From IMG/VR virus record IMGVR_UViG_3300021197_001268, positions 1 to 48,471 of that record: DNA of 48,471 nt; one strand, written 5' to 3'. Source of the stretch: a virus. Made by a program: the position numbers and the translations under genes. The notes beneath the pieces are model-generated. The model had not been told where the DNA came from and did no database searches. It was given only the letters and a program-made list of their open reading frames with translations. Shown here in pieces: positions 1 to 7,860 of the stretch (its first letter is position 1; each line of letters opens with the position of its first letter).

Positions 1-1022
1 TCTCTAGGATAAGCTGAGTTAATAAACCTCTCGTTAGCGATGAATTGCTCTTTGCTTCGCTCTGGCATATCAAAATCTTTAAACCCTTTACGGGTTCCGG
101 TCAATTTCAATGTTACCTTGTTTGGCCGTAAGAAGGAAACTGGTAAAGCATCTAATATAACTTCGTTGTCCTTAATGACTGCCCCAACTGGCCCTAGCTT
201 GTCTCCAGATATACCAGTAACAACCATAGAGTCACGTTCACATACCGCTAAGAACCTGTCATCGATTCGGGCTACTGTCTTAGATCCTTCTAACGGCACG
301 TCCCTCATCACGAACTCAAAGAGAACCTCATTGGATTCCATCGTGAATAACGCGCCGTATCCTTTGTCATGCCAGTCCATAGGCACAATAGCGGTAGACT
401 TATCTGATCCGGAGGTAGAATCAGAAGTAGAACCGTTAGAAGACTCTTCTTGGATTCCAAAAGCTGTTAACCAGTAAACGTCAGTAGATATGTTCTGATC
501 TAGAGATGATATAGACGTAGGTGGGTCTCCAGAGGCTACATTACCGATCTTAACGTAAAATTCACCCTCGCCTCCTTCGTTAGGTAAACTTTGCTGTGGT
601 GGGGCCGCTGGTCCACGAATTTCGCATTCTGTTACAGCTCCAGAACTGTTAGTTTTCCAATACAAATATACATCACCACGCCAATCTAGTGTGTAGAACT
701 TGTATCGGTTCTCAGCAGAGGATAAATTAGATGGGACAATGACTTGTGGGTTATTAACACCAGTCTGGGACACTAACCCGTCCGTATTGAATACCATCCG
801 GTTGATCTGGTGGACCAGAACCCCGAAATAGATGTGGATCTTCTCGTCAGGGGCAGGACGTAAAGCAAACGGAAAGGGCTTATAGGCTGGATCTTCGGGG
901 CTGACATCTCCTGACGTAGCGTCATAATTGTCACTATAAGCCACCGTAAAATCACGCGGACCTTCAGGCGCACCCTCTAACGGTATTGGTAGAGGAATGT
1001 CAGAGCTGTCTTTTGGGTTCAT
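1..1022 (-). CDS. Virion-associated protein, truncated by the left edge
   Basis: The frame opens with ATG at 1022, overlapping the stop of the upstream protease gene as ATGA, and stays open to base 1, giving 340 visible residues. I recognise no family. It is rich in beta-type and Ser/Gly/Pro segments: a GPAAPPQQ linker near residue 145 and a Ser/Thr-rich run (NGSTSDSTSGSDKS) near residue 205. That composition fits a modular tail or fibre-associated protein. It lies in the tail block after the fibre and protease genes and is probably translated with them. The C-terminus is outside the window. The 50-codon acidic fragment at the right edge could be its tail if the molecule is circular (see findings). 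Confidence 0.8.
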   Translation of the reverse strand, partial: MNPKDSSDIPLPIPLEGAPEGPRDFTVAYSDNYDATSGDVSPEDPAYKPFPFALRPAPDEKIHIYFGVLVHQINRMVFNTDGLVSQTGVNNPQVIVPSNLSSAENRYKFYTLDWRGDVYLYWKTNSSGAVTECEIRGPAAPPQQSLPNEGGEGEFYVKIGNVASGDPPTSISSLDQNISTDVYWLTAFGIQEESSNGSTSDSTSGSDKSTAIVPMDWHDKGYGALFTMESNEVLFEFVMRDVPLEGSKTVARIDDRFLAVCERDSMVVTGISGDKLGPVGAVIKDNEVILDALPVSFLRPNKVTLKLTGTRKGFKDFDMPERSKEQFIANERFINSAYPR

Positions 1023-3214
1023 GACGGAGGATACACAGTGACCGTTTCCATGAGCCACCCACCCCTAAACGGTTTCACTTCTGATGAAATAATATGCGGC
1101 TCCCACGACGTTACGTTGGTCGCGTTCTTTATATAATTAGCTCCTGTGTTATTCCAAGTCTCGTCACTGTTAATACTTACAGTAAAGTTAACAGCCTCAT
1201 GCAGCGTGGGTGGGATCGACAAAGTGAATAATGGGTTCTGTATAGAGATCGGCTCTGGTGCTGGTTTTTTCCCTGTTGGTAACCCAACTGGTTGAGTCGT
1301 GGACCAACTAATATCTACAACCGCCCTACATGGTCCTCTAAAAGATCCTCTTGAGTATAAAACTCTAGGATAAGTTCTAGCACCGCCTGAACGCAAATTC
1401 CATGTGTCAAACTGAACATCCTGCAAGATCGGCGGGAATGCGTAGTTAACTACGGTTTCATAGCGCAATTTAGCGCATCCCGTAGTTTGAATACCTTCTT
1501 CAGGGCGGTGACTCGTGTAATCAAAGACGAGGTCGATAGGCTGGAGTTGATACCCATCGCTGTAGTAGTTATCAAGATTATCATCCGCAGCAGTTAACGC
1601 TGCATAAGCAACATCAACGTCCTTAATGAGTTGATTAATATCCTTATAGTTAACGGGCGCACTTACAAATGCCCCTTGAGGTTTATCGGGATTGTTAGTC
1701 GGATGCCCTGATATTACTCCTAGTAGGACACATTCACCCCCTACTACTAAAGAAGAGATGCTACCAGAATCCCCACCCACGAAATTTTCATCCCAAGTAT
1801 CGTAAGGCGATGAAGCGGGTAGTAATTTATACGCACGATGGACACTCGACGAAGGATTATCGAAATCGAAAGTACCAAACTGAAGTTTATTTAATTTACG
1901 GATATGGGCGTTCTCATCTTGATCCGTAGTCATTACAAGAACTTCCTCAGAAGCTTGGGGGGAACTCCATTCAAACCCAGTAAATTCGTCTTTTTGAAAA
2001 TATTGGTAACCGTCTTTAGGTAATACTTTAACAATATCAATGGACGCCGGTAAGTCTTTATCTAATAAAGCAATCCCATAATCAAAGTCATGTGTGTTAG
2101 GATTCGACTGCGCCGCAGTCAAATACTTGTCGTTTAGTTTAACGCCTTTAATTACACGAGGATACACTTCATTTTCTTTTGAGCAGAAAAATACAGTGTC
2201 TCCGACGACGTAATTAGCGTGTGCTGCAAAGTAAATATGGCGAGGAGTAACAGCGACGCCCCCTAGTTGCTTCCCAACTACACCCGACACTGTTCTACTA
2301 TTCCAAGCAACGAACCCAGTAACCCCCTTTAAGTTGTGCGCCCAGCAGCTTGTGTTTCTAACTAAAGTAGGGTTTATACCAAACCCCGTTTGGTAAGTGC
2401 TGAATAATTTTTGAGTGGTTGTAGAAGGACTTAGGCCAGTAACAGCAGACGTGATGGACTGGCGGGCTGTTGTTTGTAAGTCTGACCTAATACCTCCCGC
2501 AGGGCATTTAACAACCTCTTGCTCAGTCACCGCATACCAGTTATCCGATAACTGCTGAATAGTGCGGATCGTGCCGGAATCCATGCCCCAATAGGCGTTG
2601 TCTGGCGCACCTGCTAATGCCTCAATAGTAGACCCTGCTACCGCTTCTCCCTTATAGTAAAGAATCTGCTTAGTCTCGTTCGTCGTCTTGAAGAACTCAT
2701 CAAAGTCTAAACGAGACAACGGAACTTTCTTTACGTAGACCCGTTGCTCGACGACATACAGGCCATTCAGAATCTTGTCGTTAAGGGGAATCTGCTTACG
2801 CTCCGCTAGAACGTGTGTGCCACTGAACTTGCCTGTTGGAGTATCAGGCATCGTTGACCCCATTGCAGGGACGGTAGAGCTAAACTCGCTACGGCGGACC
2901 ACATAGTCACGGGAAACAGCATCGAACTTAGTGCCGCCGATGTCAGCTTCACTGTAGGACCAGTTGTCATTATCCTGATCAAGCTGGTCAGCCGCATAGT
3001 AGTAACGGTAGTAACGGGTCTGATTATCTGCTGCTTCTACGTGGACTAATCGGTGGTCTGGAAACTTCTTATAGTCAGGGTGCTTACTACCGTATTCCGG
3101 TATCTCTGTACCGACCCGCTCTGCGTCTACAGACTCAAAGAATAATATGTCGTTGACGTTCGGTGTAGGGAACGTAACGACTGACTGTCTCTGCGGTGAT
3201 GGGTTAAGAGCCAT
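1019..3214 (-). CDS. Tail-associated protein with an embedded trypsin-like serine protease domain
   Basis: 731 residues. The N-terminal part (1-300) and C-terminal part (550-731) are of unknown family and look like beta-rich virion modules. Between them, residues about 300-530 carry a chymotrypsin-fold signature. His332 lies in FAAHAN, matching the usual TAAHC context. Asp378 lies in DYGIALLDKDLP, matching DYxxxxL of V8/trypsin proteases. Ser483 lies in VGGDSGSISS, matching GDSG. A final strand GECVLLGVISGHP matches the conserved LxGVxSG strand. All three catalytic residues are present and correctly ordered. The gene sits between the collagen-like fibre and the edge gene in the structural block, so the protease is probably carried on the particle. 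Its job could be processing of tail components or cleavage of host surface protein; neither is shown. Start is ATG at 3214. Confidence 0.85.
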   Translation of the reverse strand: MALNPSPQRQSVVTFPTPNVNDILFFESVDAERVGTEIPEYGSKHPDYKKFPDHRLVHVEAADNQTRYYRYYYAADQLDQDNDNWSYSEADIGGTKFDAVSRDYVVRRSEFSSTVPAMGSTMPDTPTGKFSGTHVLAERKQIPLNDKILNGLYVVEQRVYVKKVPLSRLDFDEFFKTTNETKQILYYKGEAVAGSTIEALAGAPDNAYWGMDSGTIRTIQQLSDNWYAVTEQEVVKCPAGGIRSDLQTTARQSITSAVTGLSPSTTTQKLFSTYQTGFGINPTLVRNTSCWAHNLKGVTGFVAWNSRTVSGVVGKQLGGVAVTPRHIYFAAHANYVVGDTVFFCSKENEVYPRVIKGVKLNDKYLTAAQSNPNTHDFDYGIALLDKDLPASIDIVKVLPKDGYQYFQKDEFTGFEWSSPQASEEVLVMTTDQDENAHIRKLNKLQFGTFDFDNPSSSVHRAYKLLPASSPYDTWDENFVGGDSGSISSLVVGGECVLLGVISGHPTNNPDKPQGAFVSAPVNYKDINQLIKDVDVAYAALTAADDNLDNYYSDGYQLQPIDLVFDYTSHRPEEGIQTTGCAKLRYETVVNYAFPPILQDVQFDTWNLRSGGARTYPRVLYSRGSFRGPCRAVVDISWSTTQPVGLPTGKKPAPEPISIQNPLFTLSIPPTLHEAVNFTVSINSDETWNNTGANYIKNATNVTSWEPHIISSEVKPFRGGWLMETVTVYPPS

Positions 3215-3226
3215 TATCTTTTAGGT

Positions 3227-4456
3227 TTAGCCTATACGCCAGTTAGTACCATCGTGGTATACAGGAACGAAATGCGCCCCACCACCAGCTACGATAGCAC
3301 CGTGATGAGAAGCTAGCGACTGGTTAGAATCATTAACAAACGCCCTCATACCTGCGGCGGGGGATGCTATACCGGATAAAGTACTGAACGGGTATACTGC
3401 ACTTTGGACAACTCCAGTAACAAAAATCCCACTAGGGGTTGTTTGTAAGAGGGGCGCATTATCGTGATATATTGATACCGATCCATCTGCTACGCACGCG
3501 ATGAAGGTCTCGCCAGTATATTTCTGTAGGTTCAGGTTGGCTGCTCTGATGTTTAAATTACCCGTACCACTGTCGTCTATGTAACTATTAGAACCATCAT
3601 GGTAGAGTTGGAGATCCTGATCCGCTCCAAATGTTACTCTACTATTATCTGGCCAAGTTGTATACCTAGTTCCTGAAGAGGCTAAACCACCATCCAATCT
3701 AAAATATTCTGCTACACTACCAGACCCATTATCTGCGTAATAAACTATGTCTGTATCAGCAGACAGGTTACTTATAAATAAGTCTCCTGTTAGATTATTT
3801 ACTATCGATTGGTTTCCGTCATGATATAGTTGTAGGTCGTCACCACTACCTATTTTAATTTTACCTGAGTTAGCTCCTGAAGTGTCTTGGAGATCAATAT
3901 CACCACTCAAATAAATACTCTGAGTTGTGATACCTGTCGCACTCGTCGCTAACTTTACCACATTGTTGTAATACAAATTAACAGCACTGTCAGGAATAAA
4001 CTCGGCCATGTTCTCGCCGTCGGTCTTTTCTATAGTGATTGTAGTATCACCTTGTATAAACAAACCGCCTGTGCCTGCTTCTTTGATGTAACTGTTACTA
4101 CCGTCGTGGTAGATCTGCAAGTCATCACTACCTAGCTTTAATTTTTTGTTGTCTAGAAATACTTGGTCCCCTGCCATTTGCAAGGTGGTATTAATTAAAG
4201 CGGTGGATGTTGTTATCGAAGAGGCTGTCACATCACTTAAATCGACATCTGCGGTGCCATCACTTGTCGTCGAACTCGTGATTGAGTTTGGGCCTGCTGC
4301 CCCTTGTGGGCCTTGCGGTCCTGCAACAGTAGAAGCTGGGCCTGTCGGGCCTGTTGGACCTGCCGGACCCGCTGGACCAGATTGAAGCGTGAGCTGAAAG
4401 TCGGTATCGGTTACGGTTAACGTGTGCCGATTTGATTCTGTAACTGTTATAGCCAT
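3227..4456 (-). CDS. Tail fibre with collagen-like stretch and YHDG repeats
   Basis: 409 residues. The N-terminal 26 residues are probably the particle anchor. Two collagen-like Gly-Pro-X runs follow: residues 27-40 (GPAGPAGPTGPTGP) and 46-56 (GPQGPQGAAGP), which should form a trimeric stalk. The shaft has repeated units built around LQ(I/L)YHDGSNSYI, seen about five times including degenerate YHDN and YHDG copies, alternating with short beta segments. The C-terminus ends in PVYHDGTNWRIG, preceded by a Gly/Ala-rich GAIVAGGGAH segment. Such YHDG repeat fibres are familiar from marine phages. The gene starts where the next upstream gene stops (4456) and lies upstream of the protease-bearing protein. 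Role: receptor recognition or adsorption (inferred from repeat type and position). Confidence 0.85.
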   Translation of the reverse strand: MAITVTESNRHTLTVTDTDFQLTLQSGPAGPAGPTGPTGPASTVAGPQGPQGAAGPNSITSSTTSDGTADVDLSDVTASSITTSTALINTTLQMAGDQVFLDNKKLKLGSDDLQIYHDGSNSYIKEAGTGGLFIQGDTTITIEKTDGENMAEFIPDSAVNLYYNNVVKLATSATGITTQSIYLSGDIDLQDTSGANSGKIKIGSGDDLQLYHDGNQSIVNNLTGDLFISNLSADTDIVYYADNGSGSVAEYFRLDGGLASSGTRYTTWPDNSRVTFGADQDLQLYHDGSNSYIDDSGTGNLNIRAANLNLQKYTGETFIACVADGSVSIYHDNAPLLQTTPSGIFVTGVVQSAVYPFSTLSGIASPAAGMRAFVNDSNQSLASHHGAIVAGGGAHFVPVYHDGTNWRIG

Positions 4457-4827
4457 TAGGTAATCGGGGTATCAGTAATATTATTCTCAACCTTCACGTC
4501 ACCATAAATTAGGCGGGTTGTCGTAGTCCCAGTGTCATCTTGTTTACGAAACAGATCCCACTTGTAATTTACATTAGCGTCAAGCTTTATCGACTCATCT
4601 TTATCTAGATGAACTAAAACTTTACCTCTGTCGGCGTTGTTGTTAGCGGTCTGATTTAGAATAGTAGCCGAAAAAGACGCGACTAGTGGTTTCCCACCGC
4701 CGCGCCTGATTTCTCCTTTAAAGGTTTCTCCAGTTAAATCTATTGCCCCAGTGGAATCTGAAACAGTTAACGTAAACGAGAAATCCTCGCCACGACTTAC
4801 AATAATGTTATGTTTTGCTGCTGCCAT
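4456..4827 (-). CDS. Small Ig-like or baseplate-type virion protein
   Basis: 123 residues, beta-rich, with alternating hydrophobic strands (FSFTLTVSDSTGAIDLTG, KVLVHLDKDESIKL, YKWDLFRKQ, RLIYGDVKVENNITD). This resembles the N-terminal domain of phage upper-baseplate or fibre-anchor proteins that begin RGEDxxFxLTVxD and end in a GxVxVxxxIT strand. It sits directly upstream of the fibre gene and overlaps both neighbours, as expected for a protein that couples the fibre to the tail. Family assignment is by pattern memory only. Start ATG at 4827, inside the end of the preceding gene. Confidence 0.6.
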   Translation of the reverse strand: MAAAKHNIIVSRGEDFSFTLTVSDSTGAIDLTGETFKGEIRRGGGKPLVASFSATILNQTANNNADRGKVLVHLDKDESIKLDANVNYKWDLFRKQDDTGTTTTRLIYGDVKVENNITDTPIT

Positions 4828-5128
4828 CAGTCATAGCCTTTTCCACGGCAATGACGAAGCCTACCTTATCTGAGTCGCCTTGTCCAGCGTCCGGTTTGGC
4901 ATCCCCGCCGTTCACAACGTAGGAATGAACCGTGTCCAGATAATCATTAGCCAGCGTCACTTTTGACTGAACCCACGCTTCTGAAAGCCTAGGCGAGCCA
5001 CAGCCACACTGTTGCAGGAGTGCCTCAACATTAGCTTGCACATTGGAAAGCTGCTGTTGAATCATCTCCAGATCCTTCTCAGCATTTTCATGCTGAGGAG
5101 AATCTTCGGATTGATATACGTCGTTCAT
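4808..5128 (-). CDS. Small helical structural-block protein
   Basis: 106 residues. The N-terminal half is an acidic, Gln-rich helix (about residues 12-40). A compact CGCGS motif follows, then a helical segment LSEAWVQSKVTLANDYLDTVHSYV. The C-terminal part is Gly/Asp-rich. Proteins with a Cys-Gly motif followed by an EAWVQSKxTxAxDYLDxxHxY segment occur in structural blocks of aquatic phages, but I know of no assigned function. It starts within the stop of the previous gene (TAATG) and overlaps the next gene by 20 nt, indicating co-translation. Probably a virion or assembly component (inferred from position). Confidence 0.6.
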   Translation of the reverse strand: MNDVYQSEDSPQHENAEKDLEMIQQQLSNVQANVEALLQQCGCGSPRLSEAWVQSKVTLANDYLDTVHSYVVNGGDAKPDAGQGDSDKVGFVIAVEKAMTDGSSKT

Positions 5129-6000
5129 TAGGAATTACGGTAAACCTGTAAAGCAAATTGGTTGGCAGACATGTCACCTAAACCGCCCTGCTTTGCAAGC
5201 ATCGACTTCATTTTCTCAAGCTTGCCTTTGTCCATGCTGGACTTAGGGTCATACTCAGTAGCGTGGACCGTCTTAAACAGATCAACTGCTTGTTGGGTGT
5301 AATCAACTTCAGGCTCTTCAGCACCGCCAGCTAAGTCGTAGTCGTCAGGATCAACCCCCGTAGTCCCCATCATGTCTTGCATGTCAGGATCTAGGTCGCC
5401 CCTTGTTACGGGTTCCTTAGCTTTCTCTGCTACGCTAGCTTGGCGTGCAGCTTCAGATTTTAAAGCTCCTGCCATGCCTTCGTTGCTAGCTTTCTCGGCA
5501 GAAACACCTGATTTTTCTTCTGGTGCAGTTTTAGCGACTTTCTTAGCGACTTTCTTAGCGACTTTCTTAGCGACTTTCTTAGGCTTTTCAACAACTTCTT
5601 GAGAAGGAGGTGCTTCTTCTTGACTACCTGACTTGATTTTACTCAAGACATCGAAAAGATTCTGCATTCTATCTACTTCTTTCTGTTTTCTGTCGATTTG
5701 CCCTCTGTTAGAAGCCAGAGCTACGTTACGCGCACCTCCTTTTTCAGGGACATTACGCGGATTTATAGCGATTTCATTTGCGTCGGCAAGACCCAACTCA
5801 GCGGCGCTAATTAGATCCTCTAAATAATCCCCTGAAAGTAGGGTTTTGTAAAGAGTATCAAGTTTACGGGCAGTCCCGTCTACCCCTCTTGGGTTTGATG
5901 CAATCCGACGGCCTTCAGCTACTTGTTCTTCGGGGGTAAATCCTCCTGACATATTTCGCTCGATTGCATTTAAAAAACTAATTGATGGGAATTCTGACAT
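5128..6000 (-). CDS. Structural-block protein with lysine-valine-alanine repeat linker
   Basis: 290 residues, no recognised family. Residues 1-130 are mixed helical. A disordered linker at about 130-165 contains four and a half tandem VAKK units, encoded by a perfect 12-nt DNA repeat. An acidic segment follows (DPDDYDLAGGAEEPEVD, near residue 220), and the protein ends with a short helical domain. The VAKK tract is reminiscent of histone H1-like tails and could bind packaged DNA or RNA, but this is inference. The gene follows the terminator downstream of the capsid operon and probably has its own promoter or depends on readthrough. Start ATG at 6000. Confidence 0.65.
   Translation of the reverse strand: MSEFPSISFLNAIERNMSGGFTPEEQVAEGRRIASNPRGVDGTARKLDTLYKTLLSGDYLEDLISAAELGLADANEIAINPRNVPEKGGARNVALASNRGQIDRKQKEVDRMQNLFDVLSKIKSGSQEEAPPSQEVVEKPKKVAKKVAKKVAKKVAKTAPEEKSGVSAEKASNEGMAGALKSEAARQASVAEKAKEPVTRGDLDPDMQDMMGTTGVDPDDYDLAGGAEEPEVDYTQQAVDLFKTVHATEYDPKSSMDKGKLEKMKSMLAKQGGLGDMSANQFALQVYRNS
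5531..5578 (-). repeat. Four perfect 12-bp tandem repeats encoding VAKK units
   Basis: The plus strand reads TTAGCGACTTTC four times without a mismatch, in frame with the minus-strand gene, followed by a partial fifth copy (ttagg). In protein it gives a repeated Lys-Val-Ala-Lys tract. Perfect nucleotide identity suggests recent slippage expansion, so copy number may vary between relatives. Confidence 0.95.
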
Positions 6001-6015
6001 AATAATTGTTTCTAT

Positions 6016-6060
6016 AAAAAAGAACCCCGCTACCCGTTTTAGAGACAGGCAACGGGGTTC
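6016..6060 (-). terminator. Rho-independent-type terminator after the capsid genes
   Basis: On the minus strand an 8-bp GC-rich stem (GAACCCCG with CGGGGTTC, plus-strand 6022-6029 and 6053-6060) is followed at once by six T residues (complement of 6016-6021). It lies between the small gene at 6086-6298 and the gene starting at 6000, so it ends or attenuates the capsid transcript. Confidence 0.8.
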
Positions 6061-6085
6061 ATGTTAAGTGTTACGTGATTCGGGA

Positions 6086-6298
6086 TTAGGCTGTGCCTGT
6101 AGTCTCACTTGGAGTAATACCATCCTGAATAGCTTTCATGAGATTTGAAATGCTAATCGTTTTAACTTTCGACTGAGAGATATCGTAGATTAGGACGAGG
6201 TCTTTCGTAGAAATGGTGGTTGGAGTGCCTGCGTTTGAGGCGTCAAGCTCTACTGTGGCGAGTGCTTCCAAAGTTGGTGCGTCATCTAGTGTTGGCAT
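6086..6298 (-). CDS. Small virion-block protein after the major capsid gene
   Basis: 70 residues, start ATG at 6298. The segment KDLVLIYDISQSKVKTISISNLMKAI is a compact beta-beta-helix pattern that I recall in short proteins encoded next to capsid genes of marine phages, where it often recurs with no assigned role. The ends are Thr/Ala/Pro-rich and likely flexible. Position immediately 3' of the capsid gene and before the terminator suggests a head decoration or head-completion role, which is inferred only from context. Confidence 0.6.
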   Translation of the reverse strand: MPTLDDAPTLEALATVELDASNAGTPTTISTKDLVLIYDISQSKVKTISISNLMKAIQDGITPSETTGTA

Positions 6299-6319
6299 AA
6301 TTCTATATAAGTTACGCTA

Positions 6320-6345
6320 AGTAGGGGCAGCGAACCACCCCTACT
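6320..6345 (-). other. Intercistronic hairpin between capsid gene and small gene
   Basis: AGTAGGGG (6320-6327) pairs perfectly with CCCCTACT (6338-6345) across a 10-nt loop. On the minus strand no T-tract follows, so it is more likely an mRNA-stabilising or processing hairpin, or a weak attenuator, at the 3' end of the abundant capsid message than a full terminator. Confidence 0.6.
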
Positions 6346-6357
6346 CAACTAGATTAA

Positions 6358-7659
6358 TTAGGCAGCAGGAGTGCTGGAGTCACGCTTGAAGAGGATCACA
6401 TAACCAAACTCAGTCTTAATGGGCTTGGTAGCACTGGCAAGAACACCACGGAAGAATCCGATGGTTCCGTCAGGGTTGGAATCTTCGCTAGCGATGTTCT
6501 TCCAGTCAAACTTACCACGGTAGTTGACAGGGTCGAAGCTGATACCATTTCCACCAGTTAGTGGGTTAGGGATCTGGGCTTCGCACACTTCAGGGTGGAC
6601 CAAAAACGCAGCTTCGTGAGTCGCGGTTTCGTAAGCAGCGTTAGGAGTAGCTTTACCGCCAGTTACGCTGTAAGGGTCGATCCGAGTGGCTGCTCCACTG
6701 GAAATAGTGAAGCGAGGAGCAAGATCGTCAACAAGGTGGTAGAATCCACGGAAGGACTTCTCGATACCGAGTGGAGCGATCAGGTCACTTACCTTAGCGT
6801 TGTTGTAGCGAACGTCATCACGGAATCCGGCTTCAGTCTGGAGCTGGTAAGAAGCTTCAGAAGAAAGGACGAGTCCAAACACTGGGCGACCGTTCTCACG
6901 ACCGTAGGAGTTGTTACCAGCACCTGCGCGGATAAGCTTGTAGTAAAGACCATCAAGTACTGCGTTAGAGATGTTGGCATCAGGGGTGATGTCAGCGTTC
7001 GATGCGCCAGAATTGGCGAGGTCGAGGTCAGAGATCAACACACCTTCAAAGGCGTCGTCTGAAGCGTTATCAGAATCAGCGTCAACAGTGTCACGGGTAA
7101 CAGAACCAGCGGCAAGGCAGCAGGTAATGTTAGCAGAGACCTTCTCGAACTCTTCGCGGTAGCGGTTTTCCCAAGTGTTACGGGTAACTTGCGTCATGAT
7201 GTCCATGATGGCGCGAAGCTGCTCCTGACGGTGTGCTGCAAAACGAAGGTCTTCAAGCGAGATGCGTGGAGACTCGATAACAGCACGTTGCAGGTTATAC
7301 GTCTTCAACGACTTGTTGAACTGAACATAAGAACGGGCGTCGCGCGCTCCGTTGACATCAGATGCAGTGTCTTTGAGTAGACCAGTTCCGAAGTTGTTAG
7401 CGGTTGCGTTAAGTTGTCCGATATCAGACCAGCTTGCGCCTGCTGTGCCGCCACTACTATCGGAAGTGGTGATTGCACGGTCGTAAACGAGCGTAGTCTG
7501 TTGGAAACCCATTCCGTCAGCAAAAGCAGTCTGCTTAGTGAGGTCCAACCAAGGAGAGGTGTGGAGGGTGCGTGAGTAGATGTCGCTGCCGATGCGGTTA
7601 GCTTCTTCAGCGAGAATAGTGTTGATGGCTCCTGTGCCATTTCCGAGATCAAAAGACAT
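6358..7659 (-). CDS. Major capsid protein
   Basis: 433 residues from ATG at 7659 (MSFDLGNGTG). An in-frame TTG 36 nt upstream would lengthen it, but the ATG follows an A/T-rich leader and gives the usual N-terminus. Evidence for capsid identity is the size, the position directly after a scaffold-like gene and portal, its own strong promoter, and the sequence character. There is an N-terminal helix-rich arm (AINTILAEEANRIGSDIYSRT), a long alpha-helical spine (QEQLRAIMDIMTQVTRNTWE) and C-terminal beta-rich segments (TEFGYVILFKRDSS). It belongs to the group of phage capsid proteins in which an EExN(R/K)I... arm precedes the spine helix. It forms the icosahedral shell. The assignment is contextual plus family resemblance. 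Confidence 0.85.
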   Translation of the reverse strand: MSFDLGNGTGAINTILAEEANRIGSDIYSRTLHTSPWLDLTKQTAFADGMGFQQTTLVYDRAITTSDSSGGTAGASWSDIGQLNATANNFGTGLLKDTASDVNGARDARSYVQFNKSLKTYNLQRAVIESPRISLEDLRFAAHRQEQLRAIMDIMTQVTRNTWENRYREEFEKVSANITCCLAAGSVTRDTVDADSDNASDDAFEGVLISDLDLANSGASNADITPDANISNAVLDGLYYKLIRAGAGNNSYGRENGRPVFGLVLSSEASYQLQTEAGFRDDVRYNNAKVSDLIAPLGIEKSFRGFYHLVDDLAPRFTISSGAATRIDPYSVTGGKATPNAAYETATHEAAFLVHPEVCEAQIPNPLTGGNGISFDPVNYRGKFDWKNIASEDSNPDGTIGFFRGVLASATKPIKTEFGYVILFKRDSSTPAA

Positions 7660-7685
7660 TGTTTTAAATAAATAAGGGTTTGCGC

Positions 7686-7706
7686 TTCCGGCCAACGTGG
7701 TCGGAA
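7686..7706 (-). other. Hairpin in the capsid mRNA leader
   Basis: TTCCG (7686-7690) pairs with CGGAA (7702-7706) and inner CCA (7692-7694) with TGG (7698-7700) around an ACG loop. It lies 27 nt 5' of the capsid ATG on the minus strand and could protect or gate the start region. Confidence 0.55.
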
Positions 7707-7731
7707 ACTAAAGAGTTTTAGGGCGAACCTC

Positions 7732-7813
7732 TTAGAACTATGCAATGGCTAGAGCAACCTGAGTTTCTATGTGCTTTACCAGTCGTTTAGAACTATTTAA
7801 GGCTAGAGCAACC
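7732..7813 (-). repeat. Tandem two-part direct repeat in the capsid leader
   Basis: TTAGAACTAT occurs at 7732-7741 and 7787-7796. Each copy is followed after 5 or 4 bases by GGCTAGAGCAACC, at 7747-7759 and 7801-7813. The two 28/27-bp copies match except in the short spacer and repeat about 55 bp apart. On the minus strand they lie downstream of the predicted transcription start and so are in the 5' untranslated RNA of the capsid message. They could be a protein or RNA binding site, or an operator. Confidence 0.9.
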
Positions 7814-7827
7814 CAACTGATAAGCGC

Positions 7828-7855
7828 ATATTAACACTGTCTGGCGATCTGTCAA
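7828..7855 (-). promoter_or_regulatory. Sigma70-type promoter of the major capsid gene
   Basis: Minus strand: TTGACA (-35, 7850-7855), 16-bp spacer, TAATAT (-10, 7828-7833). Predicted start is near 7820, giving an untranslated leader of about 160 nt that contains a tandem repeat and a hairpin. It begins just after the stop codon of the scaffold gene, so capsid gets extra transcription beyond the portal operon. Confidence 0.8.
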
Positions 7856-7860
7856 CGGGG

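Noticed and set aside
40-477. 145-codon plus-strand frame at the left edge
   Set aside because: It is the complement of the edge-truncated minus-strand gene, which continues from the overlapping upstream gene and has virion-like composition.
5531-5578. CRISPR array or regulatory iterons
   Set aside because: The 12-bp repeats have no spacers and lie in frame in a coding sequence, so they are a protein-coding tandem repeat.
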